From assembly GCA_947371865.1 (NCBI GenBank), contig CANBRH010000001.1:21265-85264 (forward strand): DNA of 64,000 nucleotides. The letters run 5' to 3'. The first letter of the stretch is position 1. Each line of letters begins with the position of its first letter. A program made the translations under genes and the position numbers. Below the pieces are notes generated by a model. It was given only the letters and a program-made list of their open reading frames with translations. It searched no databases and had not been told where the DNA came from. Shown here piece by piece: positions 17,534-27,737 of this stretch. The DNA comes from Actinomycetota bacterium (lineage in GTDB: Bacteria > Actinomycetota > Actinomycetes > Nanopelagicales > Nanopelagicaceae).

Positions 17534-17830
17534 CTAGTCGCAATCTTTACAGACCGCTTTTGCACCTTCGCCACGTGATAGTTGAGTGACATGATGAACC
17601 AAGAAGCAGCGCGAACACGTGAACTCATCATTTTGTTTTGGAACGACTCGAACCGTGAGTTCTTCGCCCGAAAGATCTGCTCCCGGAAGTTCTAGATTTT
17701 CGGCGGCATCTTCTTCATCGATATCAACTTGACCTGATTGCGCGTCAGCGCGACGTGCTTTGAGTTCTTCTAACGATTCCTCATGTAATTCTTCATCAGT
17801 TTTTCTGGGGGTGTCGTAATCGGTAGCCAT
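17534..17830 (-). CDS. DUF4193 family protein with C-terminal zinc-ribbon-like cysteines
   Basis: A 98-residue very acidic protein. The first half is Glu/Asp-rich and probably disordered. The C-terminus holds two cysteine pairs (CSRC and CKDC) about 20 residues apart, suggesting a small zinc ribbon. The family is widespread in actinobacteria and uncharacterised. AGGAGGT precedes the ATG, one of the strongest ribosome binding sites in the window, suggesting high expression. Confidence 0.85.
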   Translation of the reverse strand: MATDYDTPRKTDEELHEESLEELKARRADAQSGQVDIDEEDAAENLELPGADLSGEELTVRVVPKQNDEFTCSRCFLVHHVTQLSRGEGAKAVCKDCD

Positions 17831-18038
17831 GGCACCTCCTCTAAAAATAGTTAAAACTAGGTTTACAACTGAGTTCGAGATCGGCTCGGACTCTGCGGCG
17901 TAGAAAACCTTGCGTCGGGGCGGATACTCCCCTAAAAGGCTCGCATCTGCCTAATTAACGTTCGGCGTGTCGGGATTATTCCCCATATCGTGACGCTGAA
18001 GCGGGGGCTAGGGTCAAAATCTGCTGTGAATTAGCCCT
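17831..18038. other. Intergenic region upstream of DUF4193, no gene
   Basis: No reading frame of interest is seen. A 9-bp inverted repeat with one T-G pair (GAGTTCGAG 17871-17879, CTCGGACTC 17885-17893) lies about 40 bp upstream of the DUF4193 ATG, where a -35 region could be. The rest separates the desaturase and DUF4193 genes and shows no clear terminator with a T-run. Confidence 0.5.
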
Positions 18039-19007
18039 CTAGGGCTGAAGTCGAATCGGTTCTTGACCTCGGGCGACAAGGCGTTCGAAGTGCGAATCTC
18101 GCTTCTCGGTGAATTGGGAGACATCTGCTGCTGCCTGTTCCAGCCAAAGAGCTAATTCGTCTCGAGCTGCCTGACCATCACCGGAAAGAGTTTCTAGGCC
18201 GAAGATATTCCAAGCACGCAAAACCGGATTAACAACGTCTTCTAAATGAAGTTGCAGGTCATAAATACCGGCCAGGGCAATCTGAACAGATTTACGCCCC
18301 CAACCGGGCATCCCTGCACCCGGCATCTGAAAATTGGTAACAACATCAGTAATTGCTCGCATCGCCGCATTTGGTTCAAGTTCTAGAGCCGCGCCCAGCA
18401 GGTTGCGATAAAAGAGCATGTGTAAGTTCTCATCCAGAGCCACCCGCGCCAACATTCCTTCGCAGATGGGATCGTTGGAAATCTTGCCAGTATTGCGATG
18501 AGAAATACGCGTAGCCAACTCTTGGAACGTTACGTAGGAAACGGTATGCAACATATCGGTTTCGTACGGAGTCTCGTATCCAACCTGCATGTGGGCCATG
18601 CGCAGATCCTCTAATTCATTCGGATTTACACCGCGCGTAGCCATCAAGTAATCGCGGAGAACGATGCTGTGACGAGCTTCTTCCGCTGTCCAGCGATTGA
18701 TCCATGAATTCCAGGCGCCGTCACGAGCCATGGAGAGGGCGATCTCGGTGTGATAACTCGGCAAGTTATCTTCAGTCAACAAATTTAGAATAAGTGAGTC
18801 TTGAGCAATAGAAGTAAGTTTAGAATCCTTGGCCTCCCAAGCATCACCGTTGAGTGGACCGGGAAAATTGCGGCCTTCGCTCCATGGAACGTACTCGTGG
18901 GGATACCAATCCTTGGTGGTGTTGAGGTGGCGATCAAACTCCACGGCAACAACTGGTTCAAGATCTCGAATGAGTCGAGATTGAACTGCCTTAGCGGCTT
19001 CTGACAT
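18039..19007 (-). CDS. Soluble acyl-ACP desaturase (DesA-type, di-iron)
   Basis: A 322-residue ferritin-like desaturase. The di-iron ligands appear as two carboxylate/His helices, EEARHS and DENLH, about 90 residues apart. The protein also has the typical start LIRDLEPVVAVEFDRHL and WYPHEYVPWSEGRNF. It introduces a double bond into acyl-ACP, controlling membrane fluidity, and is related to mycobacterial DesA1/DesA2. ATG 19007 is chosen over GTG 19034 because GGAG lies 5 nt before it. It stands alone, between DUF4193 and trmD. Confidence 0.9.
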   Translation of the reverse strand: MSEAAKAVQSRLIRDLEPVVAVEFDRHLNTTKDWYPHEYVPWSEGRNFPGPLNGDAWEAKDSKLTSIAQDSLILNLLTEDNLPSYHTEIALSMARDGAWNSWINRWTAEEARHSIVLRDYLMATRGVNPNELEDLRMAHMQVGYETPYETDMLHTVSYVTFQELATRISHRNTGKISNDPICEGMLARVALDENLHMLFYRNLLGAALELEPNAAMRAITDVVTNFQMPGAGMPGWGRKSVQIALAGIYDLQLHLEDVVNPVLRAWNIFGLETLSGDGQAARDELALWLEQAAADVSQFTEKRDSHFERLVARGQEPIRLQP

Positions 19008-19068
19008 TAATACTCCGATTTCATCTTCTTGCACTTACTAGGCGCACACGGTACCTCACGAGCGGGTA

Positions 19069-19800
19069 TTACTCGCGAGTTTTGGGACGAATTTGCTCTG
19101 TGCGTGAGATCGCTTGCTCGCGGCGCCACGTGGCTATAAGGCCATGGTTGCCCGATGTAAGGATCGCAGGAACTGACAGACCCCGCCATTTCGAAGGTTT
19201 GGTGTAGATGGGATATTCCAAGAGCACCTCATCTTGGGCATCTGCGGCGATGGAGTGGGATTCCTCGGCCAGTGATTCGGGGTTGCCAATAACCCCAGGA
19301 ACTAAGCGCACGATGGCTTCAATCATCACCAAGGCTGCCGCTTCCCCACCATTGAGTACGTAGTTTCCGATCGAGACTTCGCGAACGCGAAATTCTGGTC
19401 GAGTTCGATAATGGTCGGTTACGCGTTGATCTATGCCTTCATAACGGCCACAGGCAAAAATGAGATGTTCGGATAAGGAGAGTTCTTGAGCCATGGATTG
19501 CGAAAATAATTCCCCGGCCGGAGTCAGAATGATCAATTCATGAACGGCAGCACTGGTGGCGTTGGAGATGGAGTCGATGGCATCGCCCCATACGGTTGGC
19601 ATCATCACCATTCCCGCGCCTCCGCCATACGGAGTGTCATCGACGGTTCGGTGCGCATCCGATGTGAAATCTCGAAGATCGTTGGCGGTGATCTCAACTA
19701 ATCCAGATTGACCAGCCTTTCCAATAAGGGACTGAGCAAGTGGCATTACAACGTAATCCGGAAAAATGGTTACTACATCGATTTTCAATTTATTCACCAT
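19069..19800 (-). CDS. trmD: tRNA (guanine-N1-)-methyltransferase
   Basis: A 243-residue SPOUT methyltransferase. It starts [11 protein letters not shown]; the SAM-binding trefoil knot contains [11 protein letters not shown] and [20 protein letters not shown], and [11 protein letters not shown] is present. It methylates G37 of tRNAs with a 3'-adjacent G, preventing frameshifts. It is the last gene of the rpsP-khpA-rimM-trmD operon and overlaps rimM by 11 nt. In many genomes rplS follows; here the next gene is the desaturase. Confidence 0.95.
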   Translation of the reverse strand: MVNKLKIDVVTIFPDYVVMPLAQSLIGKAGQSGLVEITANDLRDFTSDAHRTVDDTPYGGGAGMVMMPTVWGDAIDSISNATSAAVHELIILTPAGELFSQSMAQELSLSEHLIFACGRYEGIDQRVTDHYRTRPEFRVREVSIGNYVLNGGEAAALVMIEAIVRLVPGVIGNPESLAEESHSIAADAQDEVLLEYPIYTKPSKWRGLSVPAILTSGNHGLIATWRREQAISRTEQIRPKTRE

Positions 19801-20299
19801 CGATCAAACCTTCCGGCGGGATGACAGTGATGCGCTTATTTGCGACATCGACTTCCGGAACTAGCTCATAGACAAAAGGAATAAGGATCTCGCCGTTCTT
19901 GCCGGCAATGGAGAGCAGGTCCTGCCCCGGAAGAGCGATGACGTCGGTGACTTTCCCGAGTTCGATTCCGGCATCTGTGATGACATCACAGTCAATGAGT
20001 TGCAGAACATGAAAATCATCTTCATCGACACCTGCAGCGTTGACATCAACATCGGCATACAAGATTGTGTCTCGCAAGTTTTCGACTTGGTTGCGATCGT
20101 TCACACCCTGAAAACCGAGGAGAAGTATTCCATTATGTACTCGAGCGGAAGTTATGGTGAGCGGACCACGATTGCTGGGGTCGGTAACTAGTACCGAACC
20201 CAGAGCAAATCGTTCTTCCGGTGAATCAGTGCGAACTTCAATAGTCGCTTCACCGAGTACTCCATGTGCGCGGCCAATACGGCCTACGACGAGGAGCAC
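19790..20299 (-). CDS. rimM: 16S rRNA processing/ribosome maturation factor
   Basis: A 169-residue protein with the RimM N-terminal beta-barrel ([20 protein letters not shown]) and the PRC-barrel C-terminal domain ([19 protein letters not shown]). It binds S19 and assists maturation of the 30S head. The start is GTG 20299, 2 nt after the khpA stop. The 3' end overlaps trmD. Confidence 0.93.
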   Translation of the reverse strand: MLLVVGRIGRAHGVLGEATIEVRTDSPEERFALGSVLVTDPSNRGPLTITSARVHNGILLLGFQGVNDRNQVENLRDTILYADVDVNAAGVDEDDFHVLQLIDCDVITDAGIELGKVTDVIALPGQDLLSIAGKNGEILIPFVYELVPEVDVANKRITVIPPEGLIDGE

Positions 20300-20301
20300 A
20301 A

Positions 20302-20541
20302 TTAACGAGCCTCGTCGGCCTCGATGAGATCAACTCGAATTGATCGACCAGCAATTGCACTGACGACAGTACGTAGCGCGCGAGCGGTACGTCCATTGCG
20401 ACCAATCACCTTGCCAATATCATCAGGGTTAACACGAACTTCAAGAGTCGTGCCCCGGCGATGAGTTTTTTCGGTGATGACGACATCCTCGGGATTATCG
20501 ACGATCCCCTTGACGAGGTGTTCTAGAGCCTCATCGATCAT
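20302..20541 (-). CDS. khpA: KH-domain RNA-binding protein
   Basis: A 79-residue single KH domain protein. The RNA-binding GxxG loop is in VIGRNGRTARALRTVV. KhpA binds RNA, often with KhpB, and affects cell elongation or RNA stability in Gram-positive bacteria. It sits between rpsP and rimM, 2 nt from each, the standard place for this gene in actinobacteria. Confidence 0.93.
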   Translation of the reverse strand: MIDEALEHLVKGIVDNPEDVVITEKTHRRGTTLEVRVNPDDIGKVIGRNGRTARALRTVVSAIAGRSIRVDLIEADEAR

Positions 20542-20543
20542 GG

Positions 20544-21056
20544 TTATTCGGCTGCGCTTTCTTCGGCTACAACGTCAGCTGCAGCTTCTTCTGCGACAAC
20601 TTCAGCGGCCACTGCTTCTTCAACAACGGCTTCTTCAACAACAGGTGCATTCTTAGCAGCAAGTTTGTCGGCGGCCTTCTTTTTCAAAGTAGTTGCGCCT
20701 TCTTTTGGCTCATCCATGGCTTCTTTGACGGCAGCTTCATAAGCAAGACGCTTATGTGGCTTCTCGGCTGCGACGCGAAGAGTTCCTTCGGTGCCAGGCA
20801 AACCTTTGTGCTTCTGCCAGTCGCCAGTGATTTTGAAAATTGCCTCTACTGCTTCAGTGGGAAGTGCTCCAACGCCAAGCCAGTATTGCGCGCGATCGGA
20901 GTTAACTTCGATGAGTGAAGGCTCTGACACGGGCGAATAGCGACCGATCTCTTCGATTGCGCGACCATTTCGAGCGGTGCGGGAATCAGCGACGACGATG
21001 CGGTAGTGCGGGGTGCGAATCTTTCCGAGACGCATCAATTTAATCTTTACAGCCAC
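20544..21056 (-). CDS. rpsP: 30S ribosomal protein bS16 with long acidic C-terminal extension
   Basis: A 170-residue protein. The S16 core ([20 protein letters not shown] to about residue 85) is normal. After it comes a Lys/Ala stretch, then about 30 residues made almost only of Ala, Val and Glu in repeats such as VVEEAVVEE. Typical bS16 is 80-100 residues, although extensions occur in actinobacteria. GTG 21056 is chosen because AAGGAG lies 9 nt upstream; the frame is open to 21095. It is the first gene of the operon. Confidence 0.93.
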   Translation of the reverse strand: MAVKIKLMRLGKIRTPHYRIVVADSRTARNGRAIEEIGRYSPVSEPSLIEVNSDRAQYWLGVGALPTEAVEAIFKITGDWQKHKGLPGTEGTLRVAAEKPHKRLAYEAAVKEAMDEPKEGATTLKKKAADKLAAKNAPVVEEAVVEEAVAAEVVAEEAAADVVAEESAAE

Positions 21057-21212
21057 TAGGGCGTTCTCCTTGTTTTCATCGGACCGATCCTCCATAACGA
21101 CAGTGGGAGCGTCGCCATTTCAGCAGTCCTATTTGGACATGATTGCTAAGGGGTAGAGGGCCCTTAAGCAGGGGGCTAATCTTGCCAGCAAGTAGGTGGC
21201 AAACCCAAATTT
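21057..21212. other. Intergenic region between ffh and rpsP with two hairpins
   Basis: No gene. TTGCCA (21182-21187) pairs with TGGCAA (21197-21202). A second stem, AAGGG with CCCTT and flanking GCT/AGC, lies near 21143-21166. Neither has a T-run on the minus strand, so they are weak terminator candidates for ffh. The rpsP ribosome binding site AAGGAG is at the right-hand end of the leader. Confidence 0.4.
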
Positions 21213-22664
21213 CTAGCTCGAAGCCGCCCTTTTAGCTGGATTTCCCGAGCGAGATTTCTTTTTGGGGGGCTTTTGCCCACCAGGAGCCTTTCCAGCCCCT
21301 GGTGGCAACGCCATTCCTGGTGGCAGCGCCATTCCGGCTGGAAGACCGCCTCCGTTACGCATCTGCTTCATGACTTTTTGAGCCTGAGTGAAACGCTCGA
21401 CCAGCGAATTTACCTCCGACACCTGGCGGCCGCTGCCGTGAGCGATCCGAACCCGTCTGCTGCCATTCAAAATCTTGGGATCAGTGCGTTCTGCTGGAGT
21501 CATGGATTGCACAATCGCTTGAGTTCGTACCAATTCACTCTCATCAAAATTGTCGAGCTGCTTCTTCATTGCCCCGGAATTCATTCCTGGCAACATTCCC
21601 AGCAACTTGGTCATCGAACCCATCTTTTTCATAGCTTCAAGCTGAGAAAGAAAGTCGTCGAGGGTGAAGGAATCGCCACTGGCAAATTTCTCCTCTAGTT
21701 TGGCGGCGCTTTCGCCATCAAAGGCTTTCTTAGCCTGCTCGGCCAAAGTTTGAACATCGCCCAATCCCAGAATACGGGAGGCCATTCGATCGGGATAGAA
21801 GAGATCGAAGTCGCCAACTTTTTCGCCAGTAGCGGCAAACATAATGGGGCGACCGGTTATTTCAGTAATGGAAAGTGCGGCGCCACCTCGAGCATCCCCA
21901 TCTAATTTGGTGAGAACCACAGCATCAAAGCCAACGCCATCCAAGAATGCTTGCGCTGTCTTGACGGCATCTTGACCGATCATGGCATCGACAACAAAAA
22001 GTACTTCGTCTGGATTTACTGCATCGCGGATATTCCTGGCCTGCGCCATGAGTTCGGCGTCCACGCCCAGCCGACCGGCGGTATCTACAATCACAATGTT
22101 GTGCTGTTTATCTTTAGCAAAAGCCAGACCAGATTTCGCAACCTTGACCGGATCGCCGATTCCATTTCCTGGTTCGGGAGCAAATACAGGAACACCGACG
22201 GATTCACCAACAACTTGAAGTTGGGTAACCGCATTAGGCCGTTGTAAATCCGAGGCCACCAAGATCGGAGTATTGCCTTGATCTTTTAGGTACTTGGCTA
22301 GCTTTCCGGCTAAGGAAGTCTTTCCGGCTCCTTGAAGACCAGTAAGCAAAATAACGGTGGGAGCAACTTTTGCGTAACGAATTCTGCGCGCCGTACCACC
22401 AAGAATGGCGACAAGTTCTTCATGAACGATATCGAAAACCGCTTGCGATGGATTAATGCCACGGTTTATCTCATCAAGTGAATTGGCAGTTCGCGCGTTG
22501 ATTCTCTCGATAAAGGAGTCCGCGACCTCCAATGCTACATCTGAATCAAGAAGCGCCAAGCGAATTTCATCAAGGATTTCAGTTAAATCCCCAGATTTAA
22601 TTCTGCCTTTTTTCCGCAAGGAGGCAAAGGCACTGGAAAATTTCGACGAGAGTGAATCAAACAT
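21213..22664 (-). CDS. ffh: Signal recognition particle GTPase
   Basis: A 483-residue protein with N and G domains (P-loop GLQGAGKTSLAGKLA, DTAGRLGVD, TKLDGDARGG) followed by a methionine-rich M domain that binds 4.5S RNA and signal peptides. The C-terminus ends with GMALPPG repeated twice and a basic tail. It targets nascent membrane proteins to FtsY, encoded about 4 kb upstream on the same strand. TACGAT lies 6 nt before the ATG, suggesting a leaderless transcript. Confidence 0.95.
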   Translation of the reverse strand: MFDSLSSKFSSAFASLRKKGRIKSGDLTEILDEIRLALLDSDVALEVADSFIERINARTANSLDEINRGINPSQAVFDIVHEELVAILGGTARRIRYAKVAPTVILLTGLQGAGKTSLAGKLAKYLKDQGNTPILVASDLQRPNAVTQLQVVGESVGVPVFAPEPGNGIGDPVKVAKSGLAFAKDKQHNIVIVDTAGRLGVDAELMAQARNIRDAVNPDEVLFVVDAMIGQDAVKTAQAFLDGVGFDAVVLTKLDGDARGGAALSITEITGRPIMFAATGEKVGDFDLFYPDRMASRILGLGDVQTLAEQAKKAFDGESAAKLEEKFASGDSFTLDDFLSQLEAMKKMGSMTKLLGMLPGMNSGAMKKQLDNFDESELVRTQAIVQSMTPAERTDPKILNGSRRVRIAHGSGRQVSEVNSLVERFTQAQKVMKQMRNGGGLPAGMALPPGMALPPGAGKAPGGQKPPKKKSRSGNPAKRAASS

Positions 22665-22687
22665 GTCGGTATCGTACTGCCCCAGAA

Positions 22688-24949
22688 TTACTGAGTGAGA
22701 AGCAACTTCTCGACCTGACTAGCAAGGAGGACGGCCCGTTCTTCGGATAAGGCGCCGCCTGTGGCTTCAGTTAAATACAAGGTGTCAAAAGCCTCAGCTC
22801 CTAAGGTCGCCACAATGGCAGCACGAATGTCGACTCCAAACCGTGTTACTGCCTTGCTGACGGCGAAGAGCACACCTGGGCGATCGTGCATCCGCACTTC
22901 TAAGAGAGTTGCGTCGGTTGCTGTGTCATTACTGGCTGAAACCACAGGTGGCGCCACTGGAATGCCTGGATACTTTTTATACAGGCGGATGCGCTCATCA
23001 ATTCTGGTGCTGAGATCAATCTCGCCTTGCAGCGCTTTCACGAGCGTGGTTCGGAGCGCCTCTGATGTTGGCACTTGTGCATGTGCATCCAGCGAGACGA
23101 TCCATTTCATGACGGCGGAATCTCCATGGGAGCGAGTTCGCGCCGATCGAACATCCATACGAGAAATACTCAATACTCCAGCAACGATAGAAAGCAACCC
23201 CACCTGATCAGGGGCAATGATTTCAATCTCAAAATTACTCTCTCGCGCAGTTATTTCGATCCAAAGTGCTCCTTCTTCACATTTTTGCAATTGTTCGGAT
23301 GAGAGCTCTAGTTGAGCTGCGGGTTCAAAGCCGGACATAGAAGCCAAGGTCCGCCGTGCCAAATCGGCCACAAGTTTTGCCTTCCATTCACTCCAAGCTG
23401 CACGACCAGTAGCTTCACCGTCGGCGATGCTGAGGGCATGCAAAAGCTCCAATGTCTCGGGATCTTGAACCTGCTCCACCACAAAGGAAATGGTTTGCGG
23501 ATCATCTAAGTCTCGACGTGTGGCAACAGCAGAAAGCAAGAGATGTTGACGAACCAGCAGTGCAAGTGTTTGGCAATCCTCTTCGGAGAAACCAATTCGA
23601 TGCGCCAAAGTGGCCATTAACTTCTCGCCATATTCAGAATGATCGAGATCCTGAAAACCTTTACCCACATCGTGGAATGCGGCAGCAACAAGCAGTAAAT
23701 CCGGACGATGAACTTGGCGAATGAGATGAGTGGCCCTAACTGACGTCTCCAACATGTGGCGATCAACAGTGTGGCGATGAAGCACATTTCGCTGGGGCAA
23801 AAAACGCACATGCGACCACTCTGGAATCCACTTCTCGATCAAACCTTCTTGATCCAGCGCTTCCCATACCCGAATAGTTGACTCCCCCGCGCCTATAAGC
23901 GCCACCAAATCTTCACGACACTGTCTCGGCCATGGCGTAGGAATGGGAACAAAATGTTCCGCCAGATAAATACAGGCATCAATCGAAAGTGGCAATCCTC
24001 TTTGTACCGCAGCGGCCGCAGCGCGAAGTCCTAACCCGAAATCACCTTCTTCAACTTCCTCCGGTGCGATCGAAACCTCTTCATTCTCCACCCGAAGTCC
24101 GCGCCCTATAGATTCATTCTTCTTCTTGGCAAACCATGAGCCCTTTTTAGTATTTTCAAAACGATGAATCGTCAGATCCATGACGTAATCAACTGCCCTA
24201 GCCGCCTTGGCGACTTCGGACATCAATTCATCAGCGTCGGAAAAACTCAAAAGTGCCGCAACCTTGTCTTGCTCGGCCAGGAGCAACTGATCTCGATTAC
24301 GCCCTGATGATTGATGGAGCGCATCCCGAGTATTGGCTAAAAGAGATTCCGCAGCTGCGAGGCGATCAAGCGCCACGGGTACGGTTCCGATTAAAGAGAT
24401 AGCTCGAAGGGCGTTGATATCACGCAAACCACCACGAGACTCCTTTAAATCGGGTTCTAGCAAGAAAGCTAACTCACCAGATTTCTCTGCACGCTCTGAA
24501 ATGGCGGCGACAATCATTGGCCAATTGCGTTTGACATTCTTGCGCCAATCTTCCCTCGCATCACCGGCAACAGTTTCTACAAGATCGATCTTTCCAACAA
24601 TATGTCTAATATCGAGCAATCCCGTGGCGACCCGAATATCTGACTGTGCGGTTTCGCGCGTTTGAGCGCGTGTGCGCACTGAGTGATCTATCGATCGGCT
24701 CCCGCTCCAGAGTGGATAAAGCAGGGCATTAACAAAATCAGTTAATGATTCTGTTGGAGCTGACCCATCGTGAAGTAAGAGAATATCTAAATCCGAACCG
24801 GGTGATAGTTCGCCCCGACCATAGCCACCCACTGCTGCTAGAGCGGTAAGGCCGGCCATGCTGGGGAAATCTTTTTCGGCTTGAAAAAAAAGAAGAGAGA
24901 GATCGCGATCTGCTACATCAGATCGTTCTCGTCTCTCTCGGGTACCCAT
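22688..24949 (-). CDS. glnD: [Protein-PII] nucleotidyltransferase/nucleotidyl-removing enzyme
   Basis: A 753-residue GlnD. The nucleotidyltransferase motif GGYGRGELSPGSDLDILLL is near residues 40-60. The HD phosphodiesterase domain has AAFHDVGKGFQDLDHSEYG, and two C-terminal ACT domains (IIAPDQVGLLSIVAGVL and VRMHDRPGVLFAVSKAV) sense glutamine. In actinobacteria GlnD usually adenylylates GlnK rather than uridylylating it. The gene lies after amtB-glnB, but TAGGCT sits 6 nt before its ATG inside an inverted repeat, so it may have its own leaderless promoter. Confidence 0.95.
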   Translation of the reverse strand: MGTRERRERSDVADRDLSLLFFQAEKDFPSMAGLTALAAVGGYGRGELSPGSDLDILLLHDGSAPTESLTDFVNALLYPLWSGSRSIDHSVRTRAQTRETAQSDIRVATGLLDIRHIVGKIDLVETVAGDAREDWRKNVKRNWPMIVAAISERAEKSGELAFLLEPDLKESRGGLRDINALRAISLIGTVPVALDRLAAAESLLANTRDALHQSSGRNRDQLLLAEQDKVAALLSFSDADELMSEVAKAARAVDYVMDLTIHRFENTKKGSWFAKKKNESIGRGLRVENEEVSIAPEEVEEGDFGLGLRAAAAAVQRGLPLSIDACIYLAEHFVPIPTPWPRQCREDLVALIGAGESTIRVWEALDQEGLIEKWIPEWSHVRFLPQRNVLHRHTVDRHMLETSVRATHLIRQVHRPDLLLVAAAFHDVGKGFQDLDHSEYGEKLMATLAHRIGFSEEDCQTLALLVRQHLLLSAVATRRDLDDPQTISFVVEQVQDPETLELLHALSIADGEATGRAAWSEWKAKLVADLARRTLASMSGFEPAAQLELSSEQLQKCEEGALWIEITARESNFEIEIIAPDQVGLLSIVAGVLSISRMDVRSARTRSHGDSAVMKWIVSLDAHAQVPTSEALRTTLVKALQGEIDLSTRIDERIRLYKKYPGIPVAPPVVSASNDTATDATLLEVRMHDRPGVLFAVSKAVTRFGVDIRAAIVATLGAEAFDTLYLTEATGGALSEERAVLLASQVEKLLLTQ

Positions 24950-24955
24950 TGATAA

Positions 24956-25005
24956 AGCCTAACTTCCCCAACCAGTAATCTCTTACTTGTTGCGAAAGTT
25001 AGGCT
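24956..25005. promoter_or_regulatory. 10-bp inverted repeat over the glnD -10 region
   Basis: AGCCTAACTT (24956-24965) and AAGTTAGGCT (24996-25005) are perfect reverse complements 30 nt apart. On the minus strand the promoter-proximal arm contains TAGGCT, the -10 candidate 6 nt before the glnD ATG. A protein bridging both arms, or a hairpin in read-through RNA from glnB, could control glnD. The 30-nt spacing is about three DNA turns, so the arms face the same side. Confidence 0.45.
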
Positions 25006-25043
25006 AATCAGTTTCGTGCAGTTCTTACTTAGGATGCAGATGC

Positions 25044-26668
<1,625 letters not shown>

Positions 26669-26769
26669 GTGATCTCCCAATCTCGAACACTCAAATTTGC
26701 AACGAAACGTGCAACGAAACGACGAACCTCGATCTCCACGCTGAGAGAGCGCAAGATTGACCTACGAGG

Positions 26770-26839
26770 GTTACGGCCAAGTGCCTAGATTGGTTACGGT
26801 GAAGTGACGTTAACCCCGTTTGTGTTACAAAAAGGTTTC
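26770..26839. promoter_or_regulatory. Three GTTAC-n6-GTNNC half-site pairs upstream of amtB
   Basis: On the plus strand GTTAC occurs at 26770, 26793 and 26824. In each case, exactly 6 nt later, a related pentamer follows: GTGCC (26781), GTGAC (26804), GTTTC (26835). The last pair on the minus strand reads GAAAC-n6-GTAAC, like half-sites of the actinobacterial nitrogen regulator GlnR. The block lies about 100-170 bp upstream of the amtB start. GlnR-type control is inference. Confidence 0.45.
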
Positions 26840-26840
26840 G

Positions 26841-26867
26841 AAAAAGGCGGAAATGTCCGTTTTTTTG
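26841..26867 (-). terminator. Short hairpin with T-run after ftsY
   Basis: CGGA (26848-26851) pairs with TCCG (26856-26859). On the minus strand an A-run precedes and CCTTTTT follows; on the plus strand a run of eight T follows. This could terminate ftsY transcripts. The stem is only 4 bp unless the A and T runs pair. Confidence 0.4.
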
Positions 26868-26882
26868 TGGCGAGAACCCAAA

Positions 26883-27722
26883 CTAGTCAGATATCAGCCC
26901 GTGAAGGTAGCGCTTGGAGTCAAAAACCTGGAGATCGCCGATCCCTTCGCCCGTGCCGACAAACTTCACGGGCAGGCCAGTTTCGCGCTCGATGGCCAGA
27001 GCTATTCCACCCTTGGTCGAACCATCCATTTTGGTAGCGATGAGACCAGTGACATGAAGTTTTTCCGCGAAAGTTTTTGCCTGGGTAATTCCGTTTTGTC
27101 CGGTGGTGGCATCGACGACCAACAACACCTCATCAATGGGTGAAATTTTTTCCACAACTCGACGAATTTTTTCTAGTTCATCCATTAAACCCGACTTGGT
27201 ATGTAGGCGGCCTGCAGTATCTATGATCAAATAATTTGAATTGCTTGATATCGCTTGCGATATCGCATCGAAGGCAACTGATGCCGGGTCTCCCTGTGCT
27301 TTACCAGCAACTACCGGAATACCAATCCGCCCACCCCAAGTTTGCAATTGCTCGATAGCGGCAGCGCGAAAGGTATCGGCAGCAGCAACCATCACGGAAG
27401 ATCCGCGTGAATGTAGAAGTTGAGCGAGTTTTGCAACTGAAGTCGTTTTTCCCGTTCCGTTGACACCCACTACCAAAATAGTCGTAGTTCGGTCAGGGGC
27501 ATTGGCTATGGTGCGGTCCTGAGCGCTGAGCCAAGTCTCCAAAATTTCAGTGACCGAATCCTCTAACGACTCTCCCTTTACTTTCTTGGCGAGTTCAATT
27601 ACTTCGTGGGCTGAACGTGCTCCCAGGTCTGACTCAATCAGCGAACGTTCGAGCTCTAACCAATCTTGTGAAGAGAGAGATCCGCTGCGAATTTTCGCAA
27701 AAAGTTTAGAGAAGAGCGCCAT
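26883..27722 (-). CDS. ftsY: SRP receptor GTPase
   Basis: A 279-residue NG-domain protein. It has the P-loop GVNGTGKTTSVAKLA, IIDTAGRLHTKSG, TKMDGSTKGG and the closing GTGEGIGDLQVFD. The N-terminal acidic A domain seen in E. coli is absent; a short amphipathic start (MALFSKLFAKIR) may anchor it to the membrane. It receives ribosome-SRP complexes. It starts 15 nt after the smc stop, a conserved actinobacterial order. Confidence 0.95.
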   Translation of the reverse strand: MALFSKLFAKIRSGSLSSQDWLELERSLIESDLGARSAHEVIELAKKVKGESLEDSVTEILETWLSAQDRTIANAPDRTTTILVVGVNGTGKTTSVAKLAQLLHSRGSSVMVAAADTFRAAAIEQLQTWGGRIGIPVVAGKAQGDPASVAFDAISQAISSNSNYLIIDTAGRLHTKSGLMDELEKIRRVVEKISPIDEVLLVVDATTGQNGITQAKTFAEKLHVTGLIATKMDGSTKGGIALAIERETGLPVKFVGTGEGIGDLQVFDSKRYLHGLISD

Positions 27723-27737
27723 CGGCCAAGTGGCAAA

